Part shown: piece after piece, positions 8,087 through 16,989 of the stretch
Layout: each line of letters begins with the position of its first letter
Numbering within the stretch: the stretch's first letter is position 1
Source of the DNA: GCA-2683135 sp964507445
GTDB taxonomy: Bacteria; Planctomycetota; GCA-002687715
Length of the DNA: 64,000 nucleotides
Assembly: GCA_964507445.1 (NCBI GenBank)
Contig: CAZDQF010000002.1
Coordinates: forward strand, 124,001 to 188,000
Direction: 5' to 3'
Translations under genes and position numbers: made by a program
The notes under the pieces: generated by a model
What the model saw: only the letters and a program-made list of their open reading frames with translations
Databases searched by the model: none
What the model was told of the DNA's origin: nothing

Positions 8087-9181
8087 ATGACGCCCTCCGA
8101 CCCACATCAACCACCGGCTCCTTCCAACGGGCTGCACCTGAGCCCCCGTGAGTGGTGCCTTGTCCTGGCGATCACGGTGGTCGCGTGCTGGCTGACCCCC
8201 ACGCTCTGGACCGAGGAGGTCCCCGGCGGCGATTCCGAGCACTACCGTGTGCCGGACCCCCTCAATGAGGACTACTGGTTCTTCGAGCGCCGGACAGGGG
8301 AGGTGCCGGAGGATCAGGTGGCGGCGCTCGGCGACTCGGTGGTCTGGGGGCCCCATGTCGCCTCGGTGGAGACCCTCCCGAGCCACCTCTCCCGTCGGTC
8401 CGTCCCGGTCGCCAACCTCTCGCTGCAGGGTGCCCATCCCGCCGCCTTGGCGGGGTTGATCGAGCACTTCGGCGGGGCGTTGCGGGATCGCAGGATCGTC
8501 CTGCACCTGAACCTCCTCTGGATGAGCTCTCCTCGCCATGACCTGCGAGAGGACAAGGAGTTCGCCTTCAATCACCCGCAGCTTGTGCCCCAGTTCTCGC
8601 CTTCCATCCCCTGCTACCGGGCCACCGCGTCGGAGCGACTGGGCAACGTGGTGCGCCGCAACGTCCCCTTCCTGCAATGGGGGAAGCACCTGCAGCAGGC
8701 GTACTTCGATCATCTGGACGTGCCGTCCTGGATCGTGGAGCACCCGGACCGCGACCCTCTCGCCGCCCTCGGGGGTGCTCTCCCCGGGCCCTCGTCGCGG
8801 CCGACGGAGGAGCCGGTCTCCTGGACCGAGCGTGGGATCCGGCCGCAGGGGTTCCAGTGGGTGGACCCGGAGACATCTCTGCAATGGGCGTCGTTCCGCC
8901 GCGCGCTGTCGCTGCTGCGGCAGCGGGGGAACCGTGTGTTCGTCCTGGTAGGACCGTTCAACGAACACCTGCTGACGGTGGAGGGTCGGATCGGCTATCA
9001 ACGGGTGAAGGACGCGGCGGTGACCTGGCTGGAGCGGGAGGGGGTCCCGTTTCTGGCCCCAAGGCCGCTGCCGTCGGGCATGTACGCGGACGCCACCCAC
9101 CCGCTGGCGGATGGTTACAAGTCGCTCGCTGAGACCATCGCCGGGTCCGACCCGTGGCGCGCCTTCGTGGGCGCGCCGTGA
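8087..9181 (+). CDS. membrane-anchored SGNH hydrolase-like protein, MBOAT partner
   Basis: This is a 364-residue protein with one N-terminal membrane segment (about residues 25-42) and an extracytoplasmic SGNH-type domain. Block I is ALGDSVVWG with Ser84. Block V is YADATHPL with Asp335 and His338 in the DxxH spacing. These give the usual Ser-Asp-His set of GDSL/SGNH esterases and AlgJ/AlgX-like acetyltransferases. It follows the MBOAT gene by one base, so the pair probably works together: the MBOAT protein exports the acyl group and this protein places it on a glycan. It could alternatively be a deacetylase. Confidence 0.8.
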   Translation: MTPSDPHQPPAPSNGLHLSPREWCLVLAITVVACWLTPTLWTEEVPGGDSEHYRVPDPLNEDYWFFERRTGEVPEDQVAALGDSVVWGPHVASVETLPSHLSRRSVPVANLSLQGAHPAALAGLIEHFGGALRDRRIVLHLNLLWMSSPRHDLREDKEFAFNHPQLVPQFSPSIPCYRATASERLGNVVRRNVPFLQWGKHLQQAYFDHLDVPSWIVEHPDRDPLAALGGALPGPSSRPTEEPVSWTERGIRPQGFQWVDPETSLQWASFRRALSLLRQRGNRVFVLVGPFNEHLLTVEGRIGYQRVKDAAVTWLEREGVPFLAPRPLPSGMYADATHPLADGYKSLAETIAGSDPWRAFVGAP

Positions 9182-9205
9182 TCGGCCCGGACTCCGGACC
9201 CCGGC

Positions 9206-12180
9206 TTAGTCTCGCGGCGCCTTCTCCTTGATGTCCGCGCCCGGCTGAGCGTCTCCGAGGAGGTGCTTCGCGAAGTACTCCCAGGTGATGTGCTTCATGT
9301 AGGTGCTGGCGGACCCGAAGCTGTGGCGGGCGCCGGGGATGATCAGCAGGTCGAAACGCTTGTTCGCCTTGATGAGGGCGCTCACCAGCCGCATGGTGCC
9401 GGCGGGATGGACATTGTTGTCGATCTCCCCGTGCACGAGCAGCAGCTTCCCCTTCAGGTTCGCCGCCAACTCCGCGTTGGTGGGGATGTGGATGTCAAAG
9501 CGCTTCTTCTTGTCGTCGGACTTCTTGTCGTCGGACTTCTTGTCGTCGGTTTTCTTGTCGTCGGTTTTCTTGTCGTCGGTTTTCTTGTCGTCGGNNNNNN
9601 NNNNNNNNNNNNNNNNNNNNNNNNNNNNNNNNNNNNNNNNNNNNNNNNNNNNNNNNNNNNNNNNNNNNNNNNNNNNNNNNNNNNNNNNNNNNNNTTGTCG
9701 TCGGTTTTCTTGTCGTCGGTTTTCTTGTCGTCGGTTTTCTTGTCGTCGGACTTCTTGCCGTCCGACTTCTTGCCGTCCGACTTCTTGCCGTCGGTCTTCT
9801 TGCCGTCGGTCTTCTTGCCGTCGGTCTTCTTGCCGTCGGTCTTCTTGCCGTCCGACTTCTTGGCCTCCACCTCCTTGAGCCCGTGATACCGCTCGGACCA
9901 GGAGTTGTTGTAGACGTTGTTGTCGTGGTTCCCGGCGGTGGAGACCCCGACCTTGAAGAACTCGTTGTAGGGCTTCTGCAGCAGGGCCGCGGCGGTCATG
10001 AAACCGCCGCCGGAGTGGCCGTAGATGCCGATGCGGTTGATGTCGATGAAGGGGTGCCGCGCGGCGAGCTGCTCGATGGCCGCCTTCTTGTCCTTGAGAC
10101 CGTAGTCCCGCATGTTGAAGTAGCCGTAGGCGCCGTAGGCCTTGGAGCGGGTGGGGGTGCCGCCGCGGTGTCCCACCTGGATGACGATGAAACCGAGCTG
10201 GGCCAGCTCCTGGCGGCTGCCCGTGGCGGAGAACGTGTGGGTCACCCCCTCTGCCTGCGGTCCGGGGTACACGTGGACGATCAGGGGGTACTGCTCTGCG
10301 GGATCGAAGTCGAAGGGCTTCCACATGTTGCCGTAGAGATCCGTGATCCCGTCCGCCGCCTTGACCTTGAACGGCGTGGGCGGAGTCCAGCCCATCTCCG
10401 TGATGCGGGAGACGTCGGTCTCTCCGAGGGTCATGATCTCCTCTCCGTTCTCATCGCGGAGGACGGATCGGTTGGGCAGGTCCACCCGGGAGTAGGAGTC
10501 CACGACGTAGCGCCGGGACTTGGGCATGCTCGAGCGATGGGTCCCGTTGCCGGGGTCGAGGAGCGTGAGCCCGGTGCCGTCGAGGCGGACCCGGTACAGG
10601 TGCTCGTAGTAGATGTTCTCTCCCGGCTCCCGTCCGTTGGCGCGGAACCAGAGCAACCCCTTCTCCTCGTCCACTTCGATGATGCGGCTGGCGCGGAACC
10701 GGCCCGTCGTGATGGGGTTCTTGAGCTTGCCGTCCAGCCCATACAGGTAGTAGTGGCCCCAGCCGGTCCGCTCGGACCACCAGATCAACTCGCCGCGATC
10801 TTCCAAGTAGCGGACGCTCTGAGTGGTCTGGTTGGCGTTGTCGAAGCCCTCCGTGATGAGGGGGCGGAAGTCGCCGGTGTCCGGGTTGATGACCCCGTAC
10901 TCGAGGTTGCGGCGGAGGCGGTCCCGTCGAATCGCCCGCAATTCCCCTGATTCCAGCCACTTGACGTCGCTGTACCACTCGTCGGCCCACTTCTGTTTCA
11001 CCGGGATCAGGGACTTCTTGCCGTCGCGATAGACGTACAGTTCGCTCCGCCGGACGTTCTCCTCACCGGGCATGGCGTACTTGTATTTCTGCAGCGTGGG
11101 GCGCGGCTTCCCCAGGGAGTCCACCAGCCACAGCTCCGCCACCTCCCGTGAGTCGCTGCGGGTGACGTAGAACCCCTTGGAGTCCGGAGCCCAGGTGACG
11201 GTCTTCGGCGTGCGGAGCTTCTGCTCCTCGCCGCCGCCGCCGAAGCTGTAGTCCTCGGCGCCGTCCGTGCTGAGCTGGATCACCTCCTTCGCCTCGTAGG
11301 GGAAGGGCGTCTTCTTTTTCTTCTGCTCCTTGTCGCCCTTGGGCTTCGCCGCTTGGGTGTCCGACTTCGACTCCTTGTCCTTTACCTTCTCCTTGCCGTC
11401 GGAGCCCTTGGCGTCCTTCTTGTCTTCTTCCGTGTCGGGGGGGAGGTCGCCGGTGCGGCGCGTCACGTAGATGTTGCGCCCCTCCGCGTAGGCGTACCAC
11501 TGCATGTCAGGGGAGAACGCGGACCCTGAGGTCCGGCGAAAGCGGCTGCTGCCGTTGTCTTCCTCCTCCTTGTCCTTGCCCTTCTTCTTGTCGTAGTACT
11601 TCTTGAGCGCCTGCTCGAAGGCTCGCGCTCGTCGCTTCTCGATGTCCTTGGCGGTCTCCTTGCTCCCGCTGCTGCCCCGTCCACGGCGACCTCGTCGGGA
11701 TCGGCTGCTGCGCTCCTCTTCCTCGTCGTCGTCCTTCTTGACCTCCTTGAGGGTGCCGTCCGTGCGGTCGAGTTCGAACTTCAACTTGTCCGCCGTGAAG
11801 GTGAGCTTCTTGCCCTCGTCGTCGATCTTCAGGCCGGTGATGCGGAGGTCTCCGGCGTCGCGGGGCTTGCGGCAGGCCTCGGTGAGCAAGGCCGCCAGCC
11901 GGGCGCGATCGAACAGCGCGGTCTTGGTCCGGGTGTCCGGGTCCACCAGCCAGTAGTGGGTCCCTTCGCTGGACTTGAAGCTGTACCAGAACTGGTCCGT
12001 GTCACCGATCCAGTTGGGGGTGACGGACCCTCCGTACACGAACTGCCGCAGGAACTCCGAGGAGAACCGCTCGGCTTGCTTGTAGTTGGCGGTGCTCGTG
12101 CCTGGTTGGGCGAAGAGGGCGGTGGAGGTCGCCAGGACCAGGAACGGGATCAACGAGGGGGACTTGCGGATGGCGTTCAC
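9206..12180 (-). CDS. S9 family (dipeptidyl-peptidase IV-like) serine peptidase with intradomain repeat tract
   Basis: This secreted S9 peptidase begins at GTG 12180, with AAGGAG upstream and a signal peptide of about 25 residues. It has a charged low-complexity segment (about 150-300), a beta-propeller region, then an alpha/beta-hydrolase domain with PLIVHVYPGPQ, IGIYGHSGGGF (nucleophile Ser723), HGEIDNNVHP (acid Asp) and PGARHSF (His). All three triad residues are present. Between the Ser and Asp motifs lies a tract of five-residue KKTDD/KKSDG-type repeats, interrupted by 100 Ns. The reading frame differs on the two sides only because the N run has an arbitrary length; a true gap of 5+15k bases restores both frame and repeat phase. 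It should therefore be read as one intact gene of unknown exact length. Confidence 0.85.
9506..9861. repeat. 15-bp tandem (minisatellite) repeat encoding KK(T/S)D(D/G)
   Basis: The plus strand repeats the 15-base unit TTCTTGTCGTCGGTT with variants (GTCG/GCCG, GGTT/GGAC/GGTC). Reverse-complemented, it encodes Asp-Asp-Lys-Lys-Thr and close variants. It is in frame with the S9 peptidase and lies on both sides of the N gap. Units nearer the N-terminal side carry DGKK and those nearer the C-terminal side carry DDKK, so the array shows blocks of unit homogenisation. Confidence 0.93.
9595..9694. other. assembly gap (100 N)
   Basis: Exactly 100 undetermined bases, a conventional placeholder length, fall inside the tandem repeat. 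The assembler probably could not span the array. Repeat phase on both flanks implies a missing length of 5+15k bases. Confidence 0.97.
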
Positions 12181-12259
12181 GAGGGAGCTCCTTCTTGCGG
12201 GGTGCCGACACCGGGTCGAACAGACAGGATACCGGGAAACAGGGCGCTCGGGGACGGGT

Positions 12260-12265
12260 TAGCAT
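12260..12265 (+). promoter_or_regulatory. TANNNT -10-like hexamer (TAGCAT) before 12272
   Basis: TAGCAT lies six bases before the ATG at 12272, which has no ribosome binding site. This fits a leaderless start. Confidence 0.35.
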
Positions 12266-12271
12266 CCTGGC

Positions 12272-13837
12272 ATGCAGTACCTACGTGTCGCCGCCCTGGC
12301 CGCCGTTCTGACAGGCTCTTCCTGGACATGGGGCCAGGCGCCCACCCCCGATGGGCCTCGCTTCGTCGGTTATCCGCAGCAGGACATGCTGGCCTATGAC
12401 CTGGATCTGACGGTGGACCCGTCGGGACGCCAGATGTCCGGCAGCGTCCTGTACTCCGTGCGCGCGGATGAGCCGTTGGAGCACGTGCTGCTGGACGCGG
12501 TTCGAGGTGAGGGCTGGAGCGTCCGGTTCGTCGACCTGAACGACACCCGGTTGAACGTCTCGTGGGCCGACGACCAGGTGAGGGTCGCCCTGCCGGCGGC
12601 GGTGGCTCAGGGAGAGGTCGTCCGCTTCCGGGCGCGCCTCGAGGGGCTCCCCCCTGATGGCTTCTACTTCAAGAAGAGCCGATACGGAGAGCCCCTGGCG
12701 TTCACGGACCACTACTCCATTCGCGCTCGTGGCTGGTTGCCCTGTGAGGACCACCCGTCGGACCGGGCCAGGTTCTCGCTCCGCATCCGATGCCCGGAGG
12801 GGAATGAGGTGATCGCCAGCGGCGCCCGCCGGGACGACTCCGAGGGGGGGCGGCGATTCGAGACCCAGAGCGACCTGCCGCCGTACATGTTCGCCATCTG
12901 TGTCGGTCCCTATGCCCGGGTCGCGGAGTCGGGGGACGAGCGCATCCTGCCTCACTTCGTCTACCGGCGTGACGTCGAGCGCGCCGCCAGGTACCTGGTC
13001 CATCACGGGCGATGGATGGCGGCCATGGAGCGGACGTTCGGTCCATACCCCTACGGCAAGTACACCACGATCCAGTGTCCGACCCGTTGGGGTGGATTCG
13101 AGGCGCCCGGGAACGTGCAGCTCGCGGAGCGGCTGTTCGACGGACCTGACGGGGGGGTCGGCACCCTGGCCCATGAGCTGGTGCACATGTGGTTCGGGGA
13201 CGGTGTGGGTTACGCGGAGTGGCGGGAGGTGTGGCTGAGCGAGGGCTTCGCCTCCTACTTCGGCCCCTGGCTTCACGCCATGGTGGGAGGTCCGACGCTC
13301 ACGGAGAGCATGATCCAGATGCGTTCACGGTGGCGGAGGTCGGCGGACGGCAGGATGAAGTCGGTGCGTTGGGACGGGTTCGCCCATCCGGACCGGGCGC
13401 TGAACGCCAACACCTATCCCAAGGGGGCCTGGGTGCTGCACATGCTGCGGGGAGAGTTGGGCGACGAGGCCTTCTTCAAGGCCCTGCGTGACTACTTCAC
13501 CGAGGCCTCCGGCAGGTCGGTGCTCACGAAGGACTTCGTCGCCGCCGTGGAGCGGTCCAGCGGCGAGGAGCTCAGCTGGTTCTTCGATCAGTGGCTGGAT
13601 CGGGTGGGTTGCCCGGTGCTGGACCTGGCGGTCGATGATCGTGGGATCGTCGTCACCCAGAAGCAGGGCGGCGCTCCGTACCGCTTCAAGCTCCGCCTGG
13701 CCTGGAAAGGCGCGGACGGGACCGCGCAGGAGCGGGCGGTCGTGGTGAAGGACCGCCAGGTGGTGGTGCCCGCGAAGAAGGCGCAGGAGGTCCGTCTCGA
13801 CCCCAACGCGGAGCTGCTCTTCCGCCGGGCCCGGTGA
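12272..13837 (+). CDS. secreted M1 family zinc metallopeptidase
   Basis: This is a 521-residue protein with a signal peptide ending near TWGQ (residue 22). The N-terminal beta domain of M1 aminopeptidases is followed by a catalytic domain with HELVH (His301, Glu302, His305) and the third zinc ligand Glu324 in WLSEGF, giving the HExxH-x18-E pattern. The usual GxMEN substrate motif is replaced by GGFEAPGN, so exopeptidase specificity may differ. A downstream helical region and a short beta domain end the protein; there is no long ERAP-type C-terminal domain. It probably degrades peptides outside the cytoplasm, perhaps with the S9 peptidase transcribed divergently from the 12181-12271 intergenic space. 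Confidence 0.88.
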   Translation: MQYLRVAALAAVLTGSSWTWGQAPTPDGPRFVGYPQQDMLAYDLDLTVDPSGRQMSGSVLYSVRADEPLEHVLLDAVRGEGWSVRFVDLNDTRLNVSWADDQVRVALPAAVAQGEVVRFRARLEGLPPDGFYFKKSRYGEPLAFTDHYSIRARGWLPCEDHPSDRARFSLRIRCPEGNEVIASGARRDDSEGGRRFETQSDLPPYMFAICVGPYARVAESGDERILPHFVYRRDVERAARYLVHHGRWMAAMERTFGPYPYGKYTTIQCPTRWGGFEAPGNVQLAERLFDGPDGGVGTLAHELVHMWFGDGVGYAEWREVWLSEGFASYFGPWLHAMVGGPTLTESMIQMRSRWRRSADGRMKSVRWDGFAHPDRALNANTYPKGAWVLHMLRGELGDEAFFKALRDYFTEASGRSVLTKDFVAAVERSSGEELSWFFDQWLDRVGCPVLDLAVDDRGIVVTQKQGGAPYRFKLRLAWKGADGTAQERAVVVKDRQVVVPAKKAQEVRLDPNAELLFRRAR

Positions 13838-13838
13838 C

Positions 13839-15419
13839 CTACTGGATGGACACCGGGTTGCCCTGGAGGTCTGTCATCCAGGTCACCTGGTAATTGGCCA
13901 GGTCCAGGGGATTGGTGGCCGTGATGAAATCCTCGTAGGCGGTGGTCCCTGGCGGGATGGCGATGGGGCCGTTGCCGCCGCCGGCGGTGGAGAGGTTCAC
14001 CGGCATGATGGCGTTGCCGCCGCCACCGGGAGAGAGGCCGACGGTGCCCTCGTCTTCGCCCATGGCGCCGTAGTCAAAGCGGATCATGTTGCCGTTGACC
14101 GCGGTGATCTTGAAGTCATTGGAGTTGGCCGTGGCGAAGGACGGGACGCCCTGCCAGCAGACCTCGAAGGTGCCGGCGTTGTCGGTGTAGAACGAGATGG
14201 TGCCGCCCACCGTCGGGTTCAGGTCTTCCGAACACGGCGCGATCATGGGGAGCCCGCCGTTCAGGCCGCCCCCTCCGGAGGCCCAGCTGTTGAACCCGGA
14301 CCCGAAGGTGACGTGTCCGTTGGAGCTGACGAAGACCTCGGTGTAGGAGGTCCCGTAGTAGCTGAAGGAGAAGCCCAGGGCTTGCTGGATGTTGGCGTTG
14401 TTGCCGAGGGTGATGGTCGTACCGCCTGAGGTGCAGGCGGCGTTGCCCACCGCCAGCTGGTTGTCATAGGTGATCCGCAGCTCGCAGGACTGGGAGAGCA
14501 CGAACCCGTCCGGGTGGACCGGGTCGAGGACCACCTGCTGACCGGTACCCACAAACGGAACGCTGGACGTCAGGGGGATGGCGAGGACCCCCGGGTGGGC
14601 CACCGGTGTCAGATTCGTGTTGCCGTTGACGAAGGACAGGGATGGATCCGTGAGGTCCACGTTGACCACCTGTCCACCCGGCGTGGTGAACACCCCGCCG
14701 GCGATCGCAGGGCGCAGGGCGCTGGCGATCTCGAACGGGCCGATGGCGGTGGAGTTCAGGGTGACGGTCTGCCCCGTGATGGTGGTGGTGACCGCGGAGG
14801 TCAGGCCGTTGGAGACATTGCCGTCGATGTCCAGGGTTGAGCCCGTCTGGTTGGTCTGGAACGGGTAGCTGCCGCAGCTCGCGGGGGAGACCACGTAGTT
14901 GATGTTGCCGTTGAAGATCCGTGGCTGGAAGACGCTCCCGAACGGATATGCGTTGCCGGTCCCTTCGAGGAACTGGATGTTGGCGTCCGCAACGTAGACG
15001 GATCCGAGGCTGGCCCCGTTGGTGTAGTTGATGGCCGTGCCGTTGGTCACCGTGACGTAGAAGCCCTGGGTGGTCCCCGCCGGAATGGTCAGCCCGAGGA
15101 TCACGGGCAGCGGCGTCGGAGAGTTGAACCCACTGGACGTGACACCCGTGACCGAGGCCAGCATGGTCCACGCGGCCGGGTTCGTCTCGGCGCCCACGTA
15201 CGTCCCCCCGCCGGTCACCGCGTAGATCTCCAGATCCCACGTTCCGACGTCCAGGTTCACATCGAACGAGCAGATGGAGACCGAGTTGATCGCTACCAGA
15301 TCGAACATGTTGCCGGCCTGGCTGTTGTCGGACGTGAACGTGGTGGTCAATGTCTGAACTTGCGCCGACGCGCTCACGACCAACGCGAGCACGGCGCATG
15401 CAGTGATGCCAATTCGCAT
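13839..15419 (-). CDS. secreted modular protein sharing a C-terminal module with 217-2076
   Basis: This is a 526-residue secreted protein. The start at 15419 gives a signal peptide (ending SASAQ) and has AGGAAG at good spacing; the frame is open far upstream but overlaps the PQQ-like gene on the other strand. Residues about 20-185 form an all-beta domain rich in Thr/Gly/Asn with no family I recognise. Residues about 190-420 match the second module of the lectin-like protein at 217-2076: STLDIDG, VNVDLTDPSLS, HPDGFVLSQ and a VFVSSNGHVTFG strand. The C-terminus ends YQVTWMTDLQG. The composition fits a surface or matrix protein. No catalytic residues are evident. Confidence 0.75.
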   Translation of the reverse strand: MRIGITACAVLALVVSASAQVQTLTTTFTSDNSQAGNMFDLVAINSVSICSFDVNLDVGTWDLEIYAVTGGGTYVGAETNPAAWTMLASVTGVTSSGFNSPTPLPVILGLTIPAGTTQGFYVTVTNGTAINYTNGASLGSVYVADANIQFLEGTGNAYPFGSVFQPRIFNGNINYVVSPASCGSYPFQTNQTGSTLDIDGNVSNGLTSAVTTTITGQTVTLNSTAIGPFEIASALRPAIAGGVFTTPGGQVVNVDLTDPSLSFVNGNTNLTPVAHPGVLAIPLTSSVPFVGTGQQVVLDPVHPDGFVLSQSCELRITYDNQLAVGNAACTSGGTTITLGNNANIQQALGFSFSYYGTSYTEVFVSSNGHVTFGSGFNSWASGGGGLNGGLPMIAPCSEDLNPTVGGTISFYTDNAGTFEVCWQGVPSFATANSNDFKITAVNGNMIRFDYGAMGEDEGTVGLSPGGGGNAIMPVNLSTAGGGNGPIAIPPGTTAYEDFITATNPLDLANYQVTWMTDLQGNPVSIQ

Positions 15420-15587
15420 GAGGGACTTCCTATGTGTGGGAGGTGCAGTAACTCCATAATCGGAAACTCGTGTTCTTGGTGCAAGAGCATGGTGGCGATT
15501 GCGTTCTTGATTGACGCACACATAATCCCGGACCGCGACTAAGCTATTCCCCTTGGCATGTTCCACATGGGATCGTCGGAGAGGCGC

Positions 15588-16919
15588 ATGATCACGTACA
15601 GCAGGCTTTGCACGATCGTCCTGGCGCTGGGCAGCGTGGGATGGGGGCAGGACCCGGACTGGCCCGGTTTCAGAGGGCCGACCCGTGACGGGATCGCTGC
15701 ACACGCGCGACCACCCCTGGAGTGGGGAGACCAGACCAACGTCCGTTTCAGGACGCCCCTGCCCGGCCCGGGGTCCTCCAGCCCCATCATCGTCGGGGAC
15801 CGGGTGTACGTGACGTGTTACTCGGGCTACGGAGCCCACCTGGAGGACGGGGGCGACCGGGCCGAACTCAAGCACCACATTGTGTGCGTGAACCGGAAGG
15901 ACGGGAGCATCCTGTGGGATCGTGTGATCCCCGGTCCCCTGAAACGCGACGCCCGTCAGATGGTCCTCAACGAACACGGGTTCGCCAGCCCCACCCCCGA
16001 GTGTGACGGGGAGCGCATCTACGTCTACTTCGGTCGAGCCGGGGTCGTGGCGGTGGACCTGGACGGCGAGGTCCTCTGGCGGACGGACATGGGAGTCCCC
16101 ACGCCGGACGCGCCGTCGGCCACCAACAGCGTCGAGCGGAACGGCAGGCGCATCTCCCTGCGATGGGGTTCGGCGGCCACGCCGGTCCTGTTCGAAGACC
16201 TGGTGATCATCAACGCCTCTGAAGAGAGCAACTCCATCCGGGCGTTGAACCGCATGACGGGCGCGCTGGTCTGGAAGCGGGAATCCGCGGACCTGGAGGG
16301 ATGCGCCATCTCGCCCATCATCACCGGGGCTGGGGACGCAGCGGTCTGCGTCATGGTCCTGGCGGGCCAGATCTGGGGGCTGGACCCGCGGACCGGTGAG
16401 CAGGTCTGGTCGGTCTCGACCGAGTCCCGAACCGGCATGTGCCCCACGCCCGTGGCCGACGCCGAGCGTGTCTACACGTTCGGCGGCACGGGGGACGGGG
16501 TGGCGGTCCGGTTCGCGCGGGACCTCGCCGGCGCCGAGGGCGAGGCCCTGGATCGTGTGGCCTGGAGAGGCCCGAACGTCGGCGTGCCGTCGCCGGTGCT
16601 GCACGGAGGTCGTCTGTTCTCGGTGGACAGCCGCGGCATGGGCAAGTGCTTCAAGGCGTCGGATGGCAACGTGCTGTTCTCCGAGCGTCTCGAGGGCCGC
16701 ACCGGAGGCATCTACGCCTCCCCGGTCCTGGCCGACGGTCGCCTGTACGTGGTCAGCCGCAAGAAGGGGACGTTCGTGTACTCCGCCGACGGGAAGTTCG
16801 CCCTGCTGGCACGGAATCAACTCTCCGACGATTCGCAGTTCAACGGCTCTCCCGCGTTGTCCGGGGACGAGCTGTACCTGCGATCGGACAAGCACCTGTA
16901 CTGCATCCGTGAAGGTTGA
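15588..16919 (+). CDS. secreted PQQ-like beta-propeller protein
   Basis: This is a 443-residue protein. ATG 15588 was chosen because GGAGAGG precedes it and it opens a signal peptide ending VGWGQ; an upstream ATG at 15558 would put polar residues before it. The mature protein starts DPDWPGFRGPTRDG, the family opening, and has blades such as CVNRKDGSILWDR, AVDLDGEVLWRTD, ALNRMTGALVWKR and GLDPRTGEQVWSV. It ends LYCIREG. It probably forms an extracytoplasmic propeller; no metal or quinone ligands are recognisable. It is divergent from the modular secreted gene at 13839-15419. Confidence 0.85.
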   Translation: MITYSRLCTIVLALGSVGWGQDPDWPGFRGPTRDGIAAHARPPLEWGDQTNVRFRTPLPGPGSSSPIIVGDRVYVTCYSGYGAHLEDGGDRAELKHHIVCVNRKDGSILWDRVIPGPLKRDARQMVLNEHGFASPTPECDGERIYVYFGRAGVVAVDLDGEVLWRTDMGVPTPDAPSATNSVERNGRRISLRWGSAATPVLFEDLVIINASEESNSIRALNRMTGALVWKRESADLEGCAISPIITGAGDAAVCVMVLAGQIWGLDPRTGEQVWSVSTESRTGMCPTPVADAERVYTFGGTGDGVAVRFARDLAGAEGEALDRVAWRGPNVGVPSPVLHGGRLFSVDSRGMGKCFKASDGNVLFSERLEGRTGGIYASPVLADGRLYVVSRKKGTFVYSADGKFALLARNQLSDDSQFNGSPALSGDELYLRSDKHLYCIREG

Positions 16920-16989
16920 CGCCGAGAGGTGCCTCTCCTACCCTCGACGGTTCGCCCACGTCTCTGATTCTCCATCCGGAAGGACCGTC

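Noticed and set aside
9506..9861. CRISPR-like direct repeats
   Set aside because: The units are 15 bases, directly tandem without spacers, in frame and coding for a regular pentapeptide. There are no cas genes.
9206..12180. Frameshifted pseudogene because the frame changes across the gap
   Set aside because: The change results from the arbitrary 100-N length. Repeat phase and reading frame agree on a missing length that restores the frame, and all triad residues are present.
15420..16895. N-terminal extension of the modular secreted protein to 1018 residues
   Set aside because: The extension overlaps nearly the whole PQQ-like gene on the other strand, has shadow composition, and precedes a proper ribosome binding site and signal peptide at 15419.
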